This document shows, piece by piece, positions 52,561 through 63,436 of a stretch of 64,000 bases of DNA. Origin of the DNA: Cavia porcellus (lineage: Eukaryota; Chordata; Mammalia; Rodentia; Caviidae); NCBI RefSeq assembly GCF_034190915.1, contig NW_026947693.1:124001-188000 (forward strand). The letters are read 5' to 3'. The translations under genes and the position numbers were made by a program. Under the pieces are notes generated by a model. That model saw only the letters and a program-made list of their open reading frames with translations. It had not been told where the DNA came from and did no database searches. Each line of letters opens with the position of its first letter. Within the stretch, counting starts at the first letter, position 1.

Positions 52561-52703
52561 ACCACCCCGCGATGTTTTTCAGAAACCTATCCTACATTGC
52601 CACTGCATGTTCCCTGACCTCCCCATGCTGACCACCCCGTGGTGCTTTTCTCCATGCTACATTGCCACTCACTGCCTACCCTAATTCAGACCCTCCCATT
52701 CAA
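52561..52703 (+). repeat. Diverged dimer element E20 (subfamily e, 143 bp)
   Basis: Markers: GCTACATTG, unique GCCTACCCTAATTC, CCCATTCAAACC. The preceding monomer also carries CCCCGCGATG (near 52498) but continues as a normal TTTTTCTCAC unit, so the GCGATG entry mark occurs once here outside an E. Confidence 0.92.
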
Positions 52704-54576
52704 ACCACCCCGTGATGTTTTCCTCACTCCTACTAGTGAATGTAATGTAACACACACCCATACAATGCGCACCACCCCGTGATGTTTTTCTCACTCCTAC
52801 TAGTGAATGTAATGTAACACACACCCATACAATGCGCACCACCCCATGATGTTTTTCTCAATCCTACTAGTGAATGTAATGTAACACACACCCATACAAT
52901 GCGCACCAACTTGTGATGATTTCTCACTCCTACTAGTGAATGTAATGTAACACACACCAATACAATGCGCACCACCCCGTGATGTTTTTCTCACTCCTAC
53001 TAGTGAATCTAATGTAACACATACCCATACAGTGCGCACCACCCTGTGATGTTTTTCTCACTCCTACTAGTGAATCTAATGTAACACACACCTATACAAT
53101 GCGCACCACCCTGTGATGTTTTTCTCACTCCTAGTAGTGAATGTAATGTAACACACACCCATACAATGCGCACCACCCCGTGATGTTTTTCTCACTCCTA
53201 CTAGTGAATGTAATGTAACACACACCCATACAATGCGCACCACCCCGTGATGTTTTTCTCACTCCTACTAGTGAATCTAATGTAACACACCCCCATAAAA
53301 TGCGCACCACCCCGTGATGTTTTTCTCACTCCTACTAGTGTATCTAATGTAACACACACCCATACAAGGCGCACCACCCCGTGATGTTTTTCTCACTCCT
53401 ACTAGTGAATCTAATGTAAAACACACCCATACAATGCGCACCACCCCGTGATGTTTTTCTCACTCCTAGTAGTGAATGTAATGTAACACACACCCATACA
53501 ATGCGCACCACCCCGTGATGTTTTTCTCACTCCTACTAGTGAATGTAATGTAACACACACCCATACAATGCGCACCACCCCGTGATATTTTTCTCACTCC
53601 TAGTAGTGAATGTAATGTAACACACACCCATACAATGCGCACCACTCCGTGATGTTTTTCTCACTCCTACTAGTGAATCTAATGTAACACACACCCATAC
53701 AATGCGCACCACCCCGTGATGTTTTTCTCACTCCTACTAGTGAATGTAATGTAACACACAACCATACAATGCGCACCACCCGTGATGTTTTTCTCACTCC
53801 TACTAGTGAATGTAATGTAACACACACCCATACAATGCGCACCACCCCGTGATGTTTTTCTCACTGCTACTAATGAATGTAATGTAACACACACCCATAC
53901 AATGCGCACCACCCCGTGATGTTTTTCTCACTCCTACTAGTGAATCTAATGTAACACACAACCATACAATGCGCACCACCCGTGATGTTTTTCTCACTCC
54001 TACTAGTGAATGTAATGTAACACACACCCATACAATGCGCACCACCCCGTGATGTTTTTCTCACTGCTACTAATGAATGTAATGTAACACACACCCATAC
54101 AATGCGCACCACCCCGTGATGTTTTTCTCACTCCTACTAGTGAATCTAATGTAACACACACCCATACAATGCGCACCACCCCGTGATGTTTTTCTCACTC
54201 CTACTAGTGAATCTAATGTAACACACACCCGTACAATGCGCACCACCCCGTGATGTTTTTCTCACTCCTACTAGTGAATCTAATGTAACACACACCTGTA
54301 CAATGCGCACCACCCCGTGATATTTTTCTCACTCCTACTAGTGAATGTAATGTAACACACACCCGTACAATGCGCACCACCCCGTGATGTTTTTCTCACT
54401 CCTACTAGTGAATGTAATGTAACACACACCCATACAATGCGCACCACCCCGTGATGTTTTTCTCACTCCTACTAGTGAATGTAATGTAATACACACCCAT
54501 ACAATGCGCACCACCCCGTGATGTTTTTCTCACTCCTACTAGTGAATGTAATGTAACACACTCCCATACAATGCGC
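52704..54576 (+). repeat. Monomer run S20, 28 units, between E20 and E21
   Basis: 1873 bp equals 28 x 67 minus 3 (GATGATTTC in a CCAACTTGTG unit near 52908; CACCACCCGTG near 53776 and 53976). It contains a 200-bp local tandem duplication (see the separate entry). No gene is visible. Confidence 0.91.
53680..54079 (+). repeat. Local higher-order repeat, 200-bp period, 2 copies
   Basis: Three monomers (67 + 67 + 66) are duplicated. CACACAACCATAC at about 53756 and 53956, the short CACCACCCGTG units at about 53776 and 53976, and GCTACTAATGAATG at about 53867 and 54067 each recur at exactly +200. The one-base deletion is therefore part of the duplicated block. Limits are approximate. Confidence 0.87.
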
Positions 54577-54719
54577 ACCACCCCGCGATGTTTTTCAGAA
54601 ACCTATCCTACATTGCCACTGCATGTTCCCTGACCTGCCCATGCTGACCACCCCGTGGTGCTTTTCTCCATGCTATATTGCCACTCACTGCCTATCCTAA
54701 TTCAGACCCTCCGATTCAA
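54577..54719 (+). repeat. Diverged dimer element E21 (subfamily c, 143 bp)
   Basis: Markers: GACCTGCCC (others GACCTCCCC), CATGCTATATTG, CCGATTCAAACC. Preceded by an ACTCCCATAC unit. Confidence 0.92.
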
Positions 54720-55589
54720 ACCACCCCGTGATGTTTTCCTCACTCCTACTAGTGAATGTAATGTAACACACACCCATACAATGCGCCCCACCCCGTGATG
54801 TTTTTCTCACTCCTACTAGTGAATGTAATGTAACACACACCCATACAATGCGCACCACCCCATGATGTTTTTCTCACTCCTATTAGTGAATGTAATGTAA
54901 CACACACCCATAAAATGCGCACCAACCCGTGATGATTTCTCACTCCTACTAGTGAATCTAATGTAACACACACCCATACAATGCGCACCACCCCGTGATG
55001 TTTTTGTCACTCCTACTAGTGAATGTAATGTAACACACACCCATACAATGCGCACCACCCCGTGATGTTTTTCTCACTCCTACTAGTGAATGTAATGTAA
55101 CACACACCCATACAAGGCGCACCACCCCGTGATGTTTTTCTCACTCCTACTAGTGAATGTAATGTAACACACACCCATACAAGGCGCACCACCCCGTGAT
55201 GTTTTTCTCACTCCTACTAGTGAATGTAATGTAACACACACCCATACAATGCGCACCACCCCGTGATGTTTTTCTCACTCCTACTAGTGAATGTAATGTA
55301 ACACATACCCATACAATGCGCACCACCCCGTGATGTTTTTCTCACTCCTACTAGTGAATCTAATGTAACACACACCCATACAATGCGCACCACCCCGTGA
55401 TGTTTTTCTCACTCCTACTAGTGAATCTAATGTAACACACACCCATACAATGCACGCCACCCCGTGATGTATTTCTCACTCCTACTAGTGAATGTAATAT
55501 AACACACACGCATACAATGGGCACCACCCCGTGATGTTTTTCTCACTCCTACTAGTGAATGTAATGTAACACACACCCATACAATGCGC
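54720..55589 (+). repeat. Monomer run S21, 13 units, between E21 and E22
   Basis: 870 bp equals 13 x 67 minus 1. Begins with the fixed post-element block (TTTTCCTCAC, CCCCATGATG, CCAACCCGTGATGATTTC). Other variants: CGCCCCACC in the first unit, GCACGCCACC (55452), CACACGCATAC (55504). No gene is visible. Confidence 0.92.
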
Positions 55590-55732
55590 ACCACCCCGCG
55601 ATGTTTTTCAGAAACCTATCCTACATTGCCACTGCATGTTCCCTGACCTCCCCATGCTGACCACCCCGTGGTGCTTTTCTCCATGCTACATTGCCACTCA
55701 CTGCCTATCCTAATTCAGACCCTCCCATTCAA
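55590..55732 (+). repeat. Diverged dimer element E22 (subfamily e, 143 bp)
   Basis: GCTACATTG and CCCATTCAAACC; standard TTTTCCTCAC unit after it. Confidence 0.92.
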
Positions 55733-56000
55733 ACCACCCCGTGATGTTTTCCTCACTCCTACTAGTGAATGTAATGTAACACACACCCATACAATGCACA
55801 CCACCCCGTGATGTTTTTCTCACTCCTACTAGTGAATGTAATGTAACACACACCCATACAATGCGCACCACCCCGTGATGTTTTTCTCACTCCTGCTAGT
55901 GAATGTAATGTAATACACACCCATACAATGCGCACCACCCCGTGATGTTTTTCTCACTCCTACTAGTGAATGTAATGTAACACACACACATACAATGCGC
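55733..56000 (+). repeat. Monomer run S22, 4 units, between E22 and E23
   Basis: 268 bp equals exactly 4 x 67, the shortest gap between elements in the window. Variants: GCACACCACC, CTCCTGCTAG, GTAATACACAC and CACACACATAC. No gene is visible. Confidence 0.92.
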
Positions 56001-56143
56001 ACCACCCCGCGATGTTTTTCAGAAACCTATCCTACATTGCCACTGCATGTTCCCTGACCTCCCCAAGCTGACCACCCCGTGGTGCTTTTCTCCATGCTAT
56101 ATTGCCACTCACTGCCTATCCTAATTCAGACCCTCCGATTCAA
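56001..56143 (+). repeat. Diverged dimer element E23 (subfamily c, 143 bp)
   Basis: Markers: unique CCCCAAGCTG, CATGCTATATTG, CCGATTCAAACC. Confidence 0.92.
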
Positions 56144-57482
56144 ACCACCCCGTGATGTTTTCCTCACTCCTACTAGTGAATGTAATGTAACACACACCCA
56201 TACAATGCGCACCACCCCGTGATGTTTTTCTCACTCCTACTAGTGAATGTAATGTAACACACACCCATACAATGCGCACCACCCCATGATGTTTTTCTCA
56301 CTCCTACTAGTGAATGTAATGTAACACACACCCATAAAATGCGCACCAACCCGTGATGATTTCTCACTCCTACTAGTGAATGTAATGTAACACACACCCA
56401 TACAATGCGCACCACCCCGTGATGTTTTTCTCACTCCTACTAGTGAATGTAATGTAACACACACCCATACAATGCGCACCACCCCGTGATGTTTTTCTCA
56501 CTCCTAGTAGTGAATGTAATAAAACACACACCCATACAATGCGCACCACCCCGTGATGTTTTTATCACTCCTACTAGTGAATGTAATGTAACACACACCC
56601 ATACAATGCGCACCACCCCGTGATGGTTTTCTCACTCCTACTAGCGAATGTAATGTAACACACACCCATACAATGCGCACCACCCCGTGATGTTTTTCTC
56701 ACTCCTACTAGGGAATCTAATGTAACACACACCCATACAATGCGCACCACCCCGTGATGTTTTTCTCACTCCTACTAGTGAATGTAATGTAACACACACC
56801 CATACAATGCGCACCACCCCGTGATGTTTTTCTCACTCCTACTAGTGAATGTAATGTAACACACACCCATACAAGGCGCACCACCCCGTGATGTTTTTCT
56901 CACTCCTACTAGTGAATCTAATGTAACACACACCCATACAATGCACCTCACCCCGTGATGTTTTTCTCACTCCTAGTAGTGAATGTAATGTAACACACAC
57001 CCATACGATGCGCACCACCCCGTGATGTTTTTCTCACTCCTACTAGTGAATGTAATGTAACACACACCCATACAATGCGCACCACCCCGTGATGTTTTTC
57101 TCACTCCTACTAGTGTATGTAATGTAACACACACCCATACAATGCGCACCACCCCGTGATGTTTTTGTCACTCCTACTAGTGAATGTAATGTAACACATA
57201 CCCATACAATGCGCACCACCCCGTGATGTTTTTCTCACTCCTACTAGTGAATCTAATGTAACACACACCCATACAATGCGCACCACCCCATGATGTTTTT
57301 CTCACTCCTACTAGTGAATCTAATGTAACACACACCCATACAATGCGCACCACCCCGTTATGTTTTTCTCACTCCTACTAGTGAATGTAATGTAACACAC
57401 ACCCATACAATGGGCACCAAACCGTGATGTTTTTCTCACTCCTACTAGTGAATGTAATGTAACACACACCCATACAATGCGC
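56144..57482 (+). repeat. Monomer run S23, 20 units, between E23 and E24
   Basis: 1339 bp equals 20 x 67 minus 1. Fixed post-element block first, then rare variants AATAAAACACAC (56519), GATGGTTTTC (56623), TAGCGAATG (56643), CGCACCTCACC-type unit (56941) and CATACGATG (57003) that recur at +2160 in S25. No gene is visible. Confidence 0.92.
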
Positions 57483-57625
57483 ACCACCCCGCGATGTTTT
57501 TCAGAAACCTATCCTACATTGCCACTGCATGTTCCCTGACCTCCCCATGCTGACCACCCCGTGGTGCTTTTCTCCATGCTACATTGCCACTCACTGCCTA
57601 TCCTAATTCAGACCCTCCCATTCAA
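57483..57625 (+). repeat. Diverged dimer element E24 (subfamily e, 143 bp)
   Basis: GCTACATTG, CCCATTCAAACC; standard flanks. Confidence 0.92.
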
Positions 57626-58093
57626 ACCACCCCGTGATGTTTTCCTCACTCCTACTAGTGAATGTAATGTAACACACACCCATACAATGCGCACCACCCC
57701 GTGATGTTTTTCTCACTCCTACTAGTGAATGTAATGTAACACACACCCATACAATGCGCATCACCCCGTGATGTTTTTCTCACTCCTACTAGTGAATGTA
57801 ATGTAACACACACCCATACAATACACACCAACCCGTGATGATTTCTCACTCCTACTAGTGAATGTAATGTAACACACACCCATACAATACGCACCACCCC
57901 GTAATGTTTTTGTCACTCCTACTAGTGAATCTAATGTAACACACACCCATACAATGCGCACCACCCCATGATGTTTTTCTCACTCCTACTAGTGAATGTA
58001 ATGTAACACACACCCATACAATGCGCACCACCCCGTTATGTTTTTCTCACTCCTACTAGTGAATGTAATGTAACACACACCCATACAATGCGC
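57626..58093 (+). repeat. Monomer run S24, 7 units, between E24 and E25
   Basis: 468 bp equals 7 x 67 minus 1. Fixed order: GCGCATCACC, CAATACACACCAACCCGTGATG, CAATACGC, GTTTTTGTCAC, and a CCCCGTTATG unit (58033). S27 and S29 carry nearly the same order in 8 units. No gene is visible. Confidence 0.92.
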
Positions 58094-58236
58094 ACCACCC
58101 CGCGATGTTTTTCAGAAACCTATCCTACATTGCCACTGCATGTTCCCTGACCTCCCCATGCTGACCACCCCGTGGTGCTTTTCTCCATGCTACATTGCCA
58201 CTCACTGCCTATCCTAATTCAGACCCTCCCATTCAA
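58094..58236 (+). repeat. Diverged dimer element E25 (subfamily e, 143 bp)
   Basis: GCTACATTG; exits as ATTCAAAGCACCCCG, a variant shared only with E28 and E30. Confidence 0.92.
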
Positions 58237-60111
58237 AGCACCCCGTGATGTTTTCCTCACTCCTACTAGTGAATGTAATGTAACACACACCTATACAATG
58301 CGCATCACCCCGTGATGTTTTTCTCACTCCTACTAGTGAATGTAATGTAACACACACCCATAAAATGCGCACCACCCCATGATGTTTTTCTCACTCCTAC
58401 TAGTGAATGTAATGTAACACACACCCATACAATGCGCAACAACCCGTGATGATTTCTCACTCCTACTAGTGAATGTAATGTAACACACACCAATACAATA
58501 CGCACCACCCCGTGATCTTCTTCTCACTCCTACTAGTGAATCTAATGTAACACACACCCATACAATGCGCACCACCCCGTGATGTTTTTCTCACTCCTAC
58601 TAGTGAATGTAATGTAACACACACCCATACAATGCGCACCACCCCGTGATGTTTTTCTCACTCCTAGTAGTGAATGTAATAAAACACACACCCATACAAT
58701 GCGCACCACCCCGTGATGTTTTTCTCACTCCTACTAGTGAATGTAATGTAACACAAACCCATACAATGCGCACCACCCAGTGATGGTTTTCTCACTCCTA
58801 CTAGCGAATGTAATGTAACACACACCCATACAATGCGCACCACCCCGTGATGTTTTTCTCACTCCTACTAGGGAATCTAATGTAACACACACCCATACAA
58901 TGCGCACCACCCCGTGATGTTTTTCTCACTCCTACTAGTGAATGTAATGTAACACACACCCATACAATGCGCACCACCCCGTGATGTTTTTCTCACTCCT
59001 ACTAGTGAATGTAATGTAACACACACCCATACAAGGCGCACCACCCCGTGATGTTTTTCTCACTCCTACTAGTGAATCTAATGTAACACACACCCATACA
59101 ATGCGCCTCACCCCGTGATGTTTTTCTCACTCCTAGTAGTGAATGTAATGTAACACACACCCATACGATGCGCACCACCCCGTGATGTTTTTCTCACTCC
59201 TACTAGTGAATGTAATGTAACACACACCCATACAATGCGCACCACCCCGTGATGTTTTTCTCACTCCTACTAGTGAATGTAATGTAACACACACTCATAC
59301 AATGCGCACCACCCCGTGATGTTTTTCTCACTCCTACTAGTGTATGTAATGTAACACACACCCATACAATGCGCACCACCCCGTGATGTTTTTGTCACTC
59401 CTACTAGTGAATGTAATGTAACACACACCCATACAGTGCGCACCACCCCGTGATGTTTTTCTCACTCCTAGTAGTGAATGTAATGTAACACACACCCATA
59501 CAATGCGCACCACCCCGTGATGTTTTTCTCACTCCTACTAGTGAATGCAATGTAACACACACCCATACAATGCGCACCACCCCGTGATATTTTTCTCACT
59601 CCTACTAGTGAATGTAATGTAACACACACCCATACAAGGCGCACCACCCCGTGATGTTTTTCTCACTCCTACTAGTGTATGTAATGTAACACACACCCAT
59701 ACAATGCGCACCACCCCGTGATGTTTTTCTCACTTCTACTAGTGAATGTAATGTAACACACACCCATACAATGCGCACCACCCCGTGATGTTTTTCTCAC
59801 TCCTACTAGTGAATCTAATGTAACACATACCCATACAATGCGCACCACCCCGTGATGTTTTTCTCACTCCTACTAGTGAATCTAATGTAACACACACCCA
59901 TACAATGCGCACCACCCCATGATGTTTTTCTCACTCCTACTAGTGAATCTAATGTAACACACACCCATACAATGCGCACCACCCCGTGATGTTTTTCTCA
60001 CTCCTACTAGTGAATGTAATGTAACACACACCCATACAATGGGCACCACCCCGTGATGTTTTTCTCACTCCTACTAGTGAATGTAATGTAACACACACCC
60101 ATACAATGCGC
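58237..60111 (+). repeat. Monomer run S25, 28 units, between E25 and E26
   Basis: 1875 bp equals 28 x 67 minus 1 (GATGATTTC near 58450). Includes a CGTGATCTTCTTC unit (58513) and the +2160 copy of the S23 rare-variant string (AATAAAACACAC 58679, TAGCGAATG 58803, CATACGATG 59163), which then gains one unit (CACACTCATAC near 59291). No gene is visible. Confidence 0.92.
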
Positions 60112-60254
60112 ACCACCCCGCGATGTTTTTCAGAAACCTATCCTACATTGCCACTGCATGTTCCCTGACCTCCCCATGCTGACCACCCCGTGGTGCTTTT
60201 CTCCATGCTACATTGCCACTCACTGCCTATCCTAATTCAGACCCTCCCATTCAA
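60112..60254 (+). repeat. Diverged dimer element E26 (subfamily e, 143 bp)
   Basis: GCTACATTG, CCCATTCAAACC; standard flanks. Confidence 0.92.
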
Positions 60255-61124
60255 ACCACCCCGTGATGTTTTCCTCACTCCTACTAGTGAATGTAATGTA
60301 ACACACACCCATACAATGCGCACCACCCCGTGATGTTTTTCTCACTCCTACTAGTGAATGTAATATAACACACACCCATACAATGCGCATCACCCCGTGA
60401 TGTTTTTCTCACTCCTACTAGTGAATGTAATGTAACACACACCCATACAATACACACCAACCCGTGATGATTTCTCACTCCTACTAGTGAATGTAATGTA
60501 ACACACACCCATACAATGCGCACCACCCCGTGATGTTTTTCTCACTCCTACTAGTGAATGCAATGTAACACACACCCATACAATGCGCACCACCCCGTGA
60601 TGTTTTTCTCACTCCTACTAGTGAATGTAATGTAACACACACCCATACAAGGCGCACCACCGCGTGATGTTTTTCTCACTCCTACTAGTGAATGTAATGT
60701 AACACACACCCATACAATGCGCACCACCCCGTGATGTTTTTCTCACTCCTACTAGTGAATCTAATGTAACACACACCCATACAATGCGCACCACCCCGTG
60801 ATGTTTTTCTCACTCCTACTAGTGAATCTAATGTAACACATACCCATACAATGCGCACCACCCCGTGATGTTTTTCTCACTCCTACTAGTGAATCTAATG
60901 TAACACACCCCCATACAAGGCGCACCACCCCGTGATGTTTTTCTCACTCCTAGTAGTGAATGTAATATAAGACACACCCATACAATGCGCACCACCCCGT
61001 GATGTTTTTCTTACTCCTATTAGTGAATGTAATGTAACACACTCCCATACAAAGCGCACCACCCCGTGATGTTTTTCTCACTCCTACTAGTGAATGTAAT
61101 GTAACACACACCCATACAATGCGC
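60255..61124 (+). repeat. Monomer run S26, 13 units, between E26 and E27
   Basis: 870 bp equals 13 x 67 minus 1. Order: GCGCATCACC, CAATACACACC, a GCAATG unit, CAAGGCGCACCACCGCGTG, CACATACCC, CACACCCCCATACAAGG, AATATAAGACAC, CTTACTCCTATTAG, ACTCCCATACAAAGC. The same tail recurs before E29 and at the window end. No gene is visible. Confidence 0.92.
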
Positions 61125-61267
61125 ACCACCCCGCGATGTTTTTCAGAAACCTATCCTACATTGCCACTGCATGTTCCCTGACCTCCCCATGCTGACCACC
61201 CCGTGGTGCTTTTCTCCATGCTACATTGCCACTCACTGCCTATCCTAATTCAGACCCTCCCATTCAA
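61125..61267 (+). repeat. Diverged dimer element E27 (subfamily e, 143 bp)
   Basis: GCTACATTG, CCCATTCAAACC. First base of the 1491-bp tandem superunit whose second copy starts at E29. Confidence 0.92.
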
Positions 61268-61802
61268 ACCACCCCGTGATGTTTTCCTCACTCCTACTAG
61301 TGAATGTAATGTAACACACACCCATACAATGCGCACCACCCCGTGATGTTTTTCTCACTCCTACTAGTGAATGTAATATAACACACACCCATACAATGCG
61401 CATCACCCCGTGATGTTTTTCTCACTCCTACTAGTGAATGTAATGTAACACACACCCATACAATACACACCAACCCGTGATGATTTCTCACTCCTACTAG
61501 TGAATGTAATGTAACACACACCCATACAATACGCACCACCCCGTGATGTTTTTGTCACTCCTACTAGTGAATCTAATGTAACACACACCCATACAATGCG
61601 CACCACCCCGTGATGTTTTTCTCACTCCTACTAGTGAATCTAATGTAACACACACCCATACAATGCGCACCACCCCGTGATGTTTTTCTCACTCCTACTA
61701 GTGAATGTAATGTAACACACACCCATACAATGCGCACCACCCCGTTATGTTTTTCTCACTCCTACTAGTGAATTTAATGTAACACACACCCATACAATGC
61801 GC
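61268..61802 (+). repeat. Monomer run S27, 8 units, between E27 and E28
   Basis: 535 bp equals 8 x 67 minus 1. Order: AATATAAC with GCGCATCACC, CAATACACACC, CAATACGC, GTTTTTGTCAC, CCCCGTTATG, GAATTTAATG. Repeats at +1491 as S29. No gene is visible. Confidence 0.92.
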
Positions 61803-61945
61803 ACCACCCCGCGATGTTTTTCAGAAACCTATCCTACATTGCCACTGCATGTTCCCTGACCTCCCCATGCTGACCACCCCGTGGTGCTTTTCTCCATGCT
61901 ACATTGCCACTCACTGCCTATCCTAATTCAGACCCTCCCATTCAA
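61803..61945 (+). repeat. Diverged dimer element E28 (subfamily e, 143 bp)
   Basis: Entered from the GAATTTAATG unit; exits as ATTCAAAGCACCCCG like E25 and E30. Confidence 0.92.
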
Positions 61946-62615
61946 AGCACCCCGTGATGTTTTCCTCACTCCTACTAGTGAATGTAATGTAACACACACC
62001 CATACAATGCGCACCACCCCGTGATGTTTTTCTCACTCCTACTAGTGAATGCAATGTAACACACACCCATACAATGCGCACCACCCCGTGATGTTTTTCT
62101 CACTCCTACTAGTGAATGTAATGTAACACACACCCATACAAGGCGCACCACCGCGTGATGTTTTTCTCACTCCTACTAGTGAATGTAATGTAACACACAC
62201 CCATACAATGCGCACCACCCCGTGATGTTTTTCTCACTCCTACTAGTGAATCTAATGTAACACACACCCATACAATGCGCACCACCCCGTGATGTTTTTC
62301 TCACTCCTACTAGTGAATCTAATGTAACACATACCCATACAATGCGCACCACCCCGTGATGTTTTTCTCACTCCTACTAGTGAATCTAATGTAACACACC
62401 CCCATACAAGGCGCACCACCCCGTGATGTTTTTCTCACTCCTAGTAGTGAATGTAATATAAGACACACCCATACAATGCGCACCACCCCGTGATGTTTTT
62501 CTTACTCCTATTAGTGAATGTAATGTAACACACTCCCATACAAAGCGCACCACCCCGTGATGTTTTTCTCACTCCTACTAGTGAATGTAATGTAACACAC
62601 ACCCATACAATGCGC
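61946..62615 (+). repeat. Monomer run S28, 10 units, between E28 and E29
   Basis: 670 bp equals exactly 10 x 67, no short unit. Carries the S26 tail order (CACCGCGTG, CACATACCC, CACACCCCCATACAAGG, AATATAAGACAC, CTTACTCCTATTAG). No gene is visible. Confidence 0.92.
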
Positions 62616-62758
62616 ACCACCCCGCGATGTTTTTCAGAAACCTATCCTACATTGCCACTGCATGTTCCCTGACCTCCCCATGCTGACCACCCCGTGGTGC
62701 TTTTCTCCATGCTACATTGCCACTCACTGCCTATCCTAATTCAGACCCTCCCATTCAA
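62616..62758 (+). repeat. Diverged dimer element E29 (subfamily e, 143 bp)
   Basis: Copy of E27 at +1491. Confidence 0.92.
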
Positions 62759-63293
62759 ACCACCCCGTGATGTTTTCCTCACTCCTACTAGTGAATGTAA
62801 TGTAACACACACCCATACAATGCGCACCACCCCGTGATGTTTTTCTCACTCCTACTAGTGAATGTAATATAACACACACCCATACAATGCGCATCACCCC
62901 GTGATGTTTTTCTCACTCCTACTAGTGAATGTAATGTAACACACACCCATACAATACACACCAACCCGTGATGATTTCTCACTCCTACTAGTGAATGTAA
63001 TGTAACACACACCCATACAATACGCACCACCCCGTGATGTTTTTGTCACTCCTACTAGTGAATCTAATGTAACACACACCCATACAATGCGCACCACCCC
63101 GTGATGTTTTTCTCACTCCTACTAGTGAATCTAATGTAACACACACCCATACAATGCGCACCACCCCGTGATGTTTTTCTCACTCCTACTAGTGAATGTA
63201 ATGTAACACACACCCATACAATGCGCACCACCCCGTTATGTTTTTCTCACTCCTACTAGTGAATTTAATGTAACACACACCCATACAATGCGC
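62759..63293 (+). repeat. Monomer run S29, 8 units, between E29 and E30
   Basis: 535 bp, 8 units, one short; copy of S27 at +1491 with no difference noticed by eye. No gene is visible. Confidence 0.92.
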
Positions 63294-63436
63294 ACCACCC
63301 CGCGATGTTTTTCAGAAACCTATCCTACATTGCCACTGCATGTTCCCTGACCTCCCCATGCTGACCACCCCGTGGTGCTTTTCTCCATGCTACATTGCCA
63401 CTCACTGCCTATCCTAATTCAGACCCTCCCATTCAA
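63294..63436 (+). repeat. Diverged dimer element E30 (subfamily e, 143 bp)
   Basis: Copy of E28 at +1491, with the same ATTCAAAGCACCCCG exit. Confidence 0.92.
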
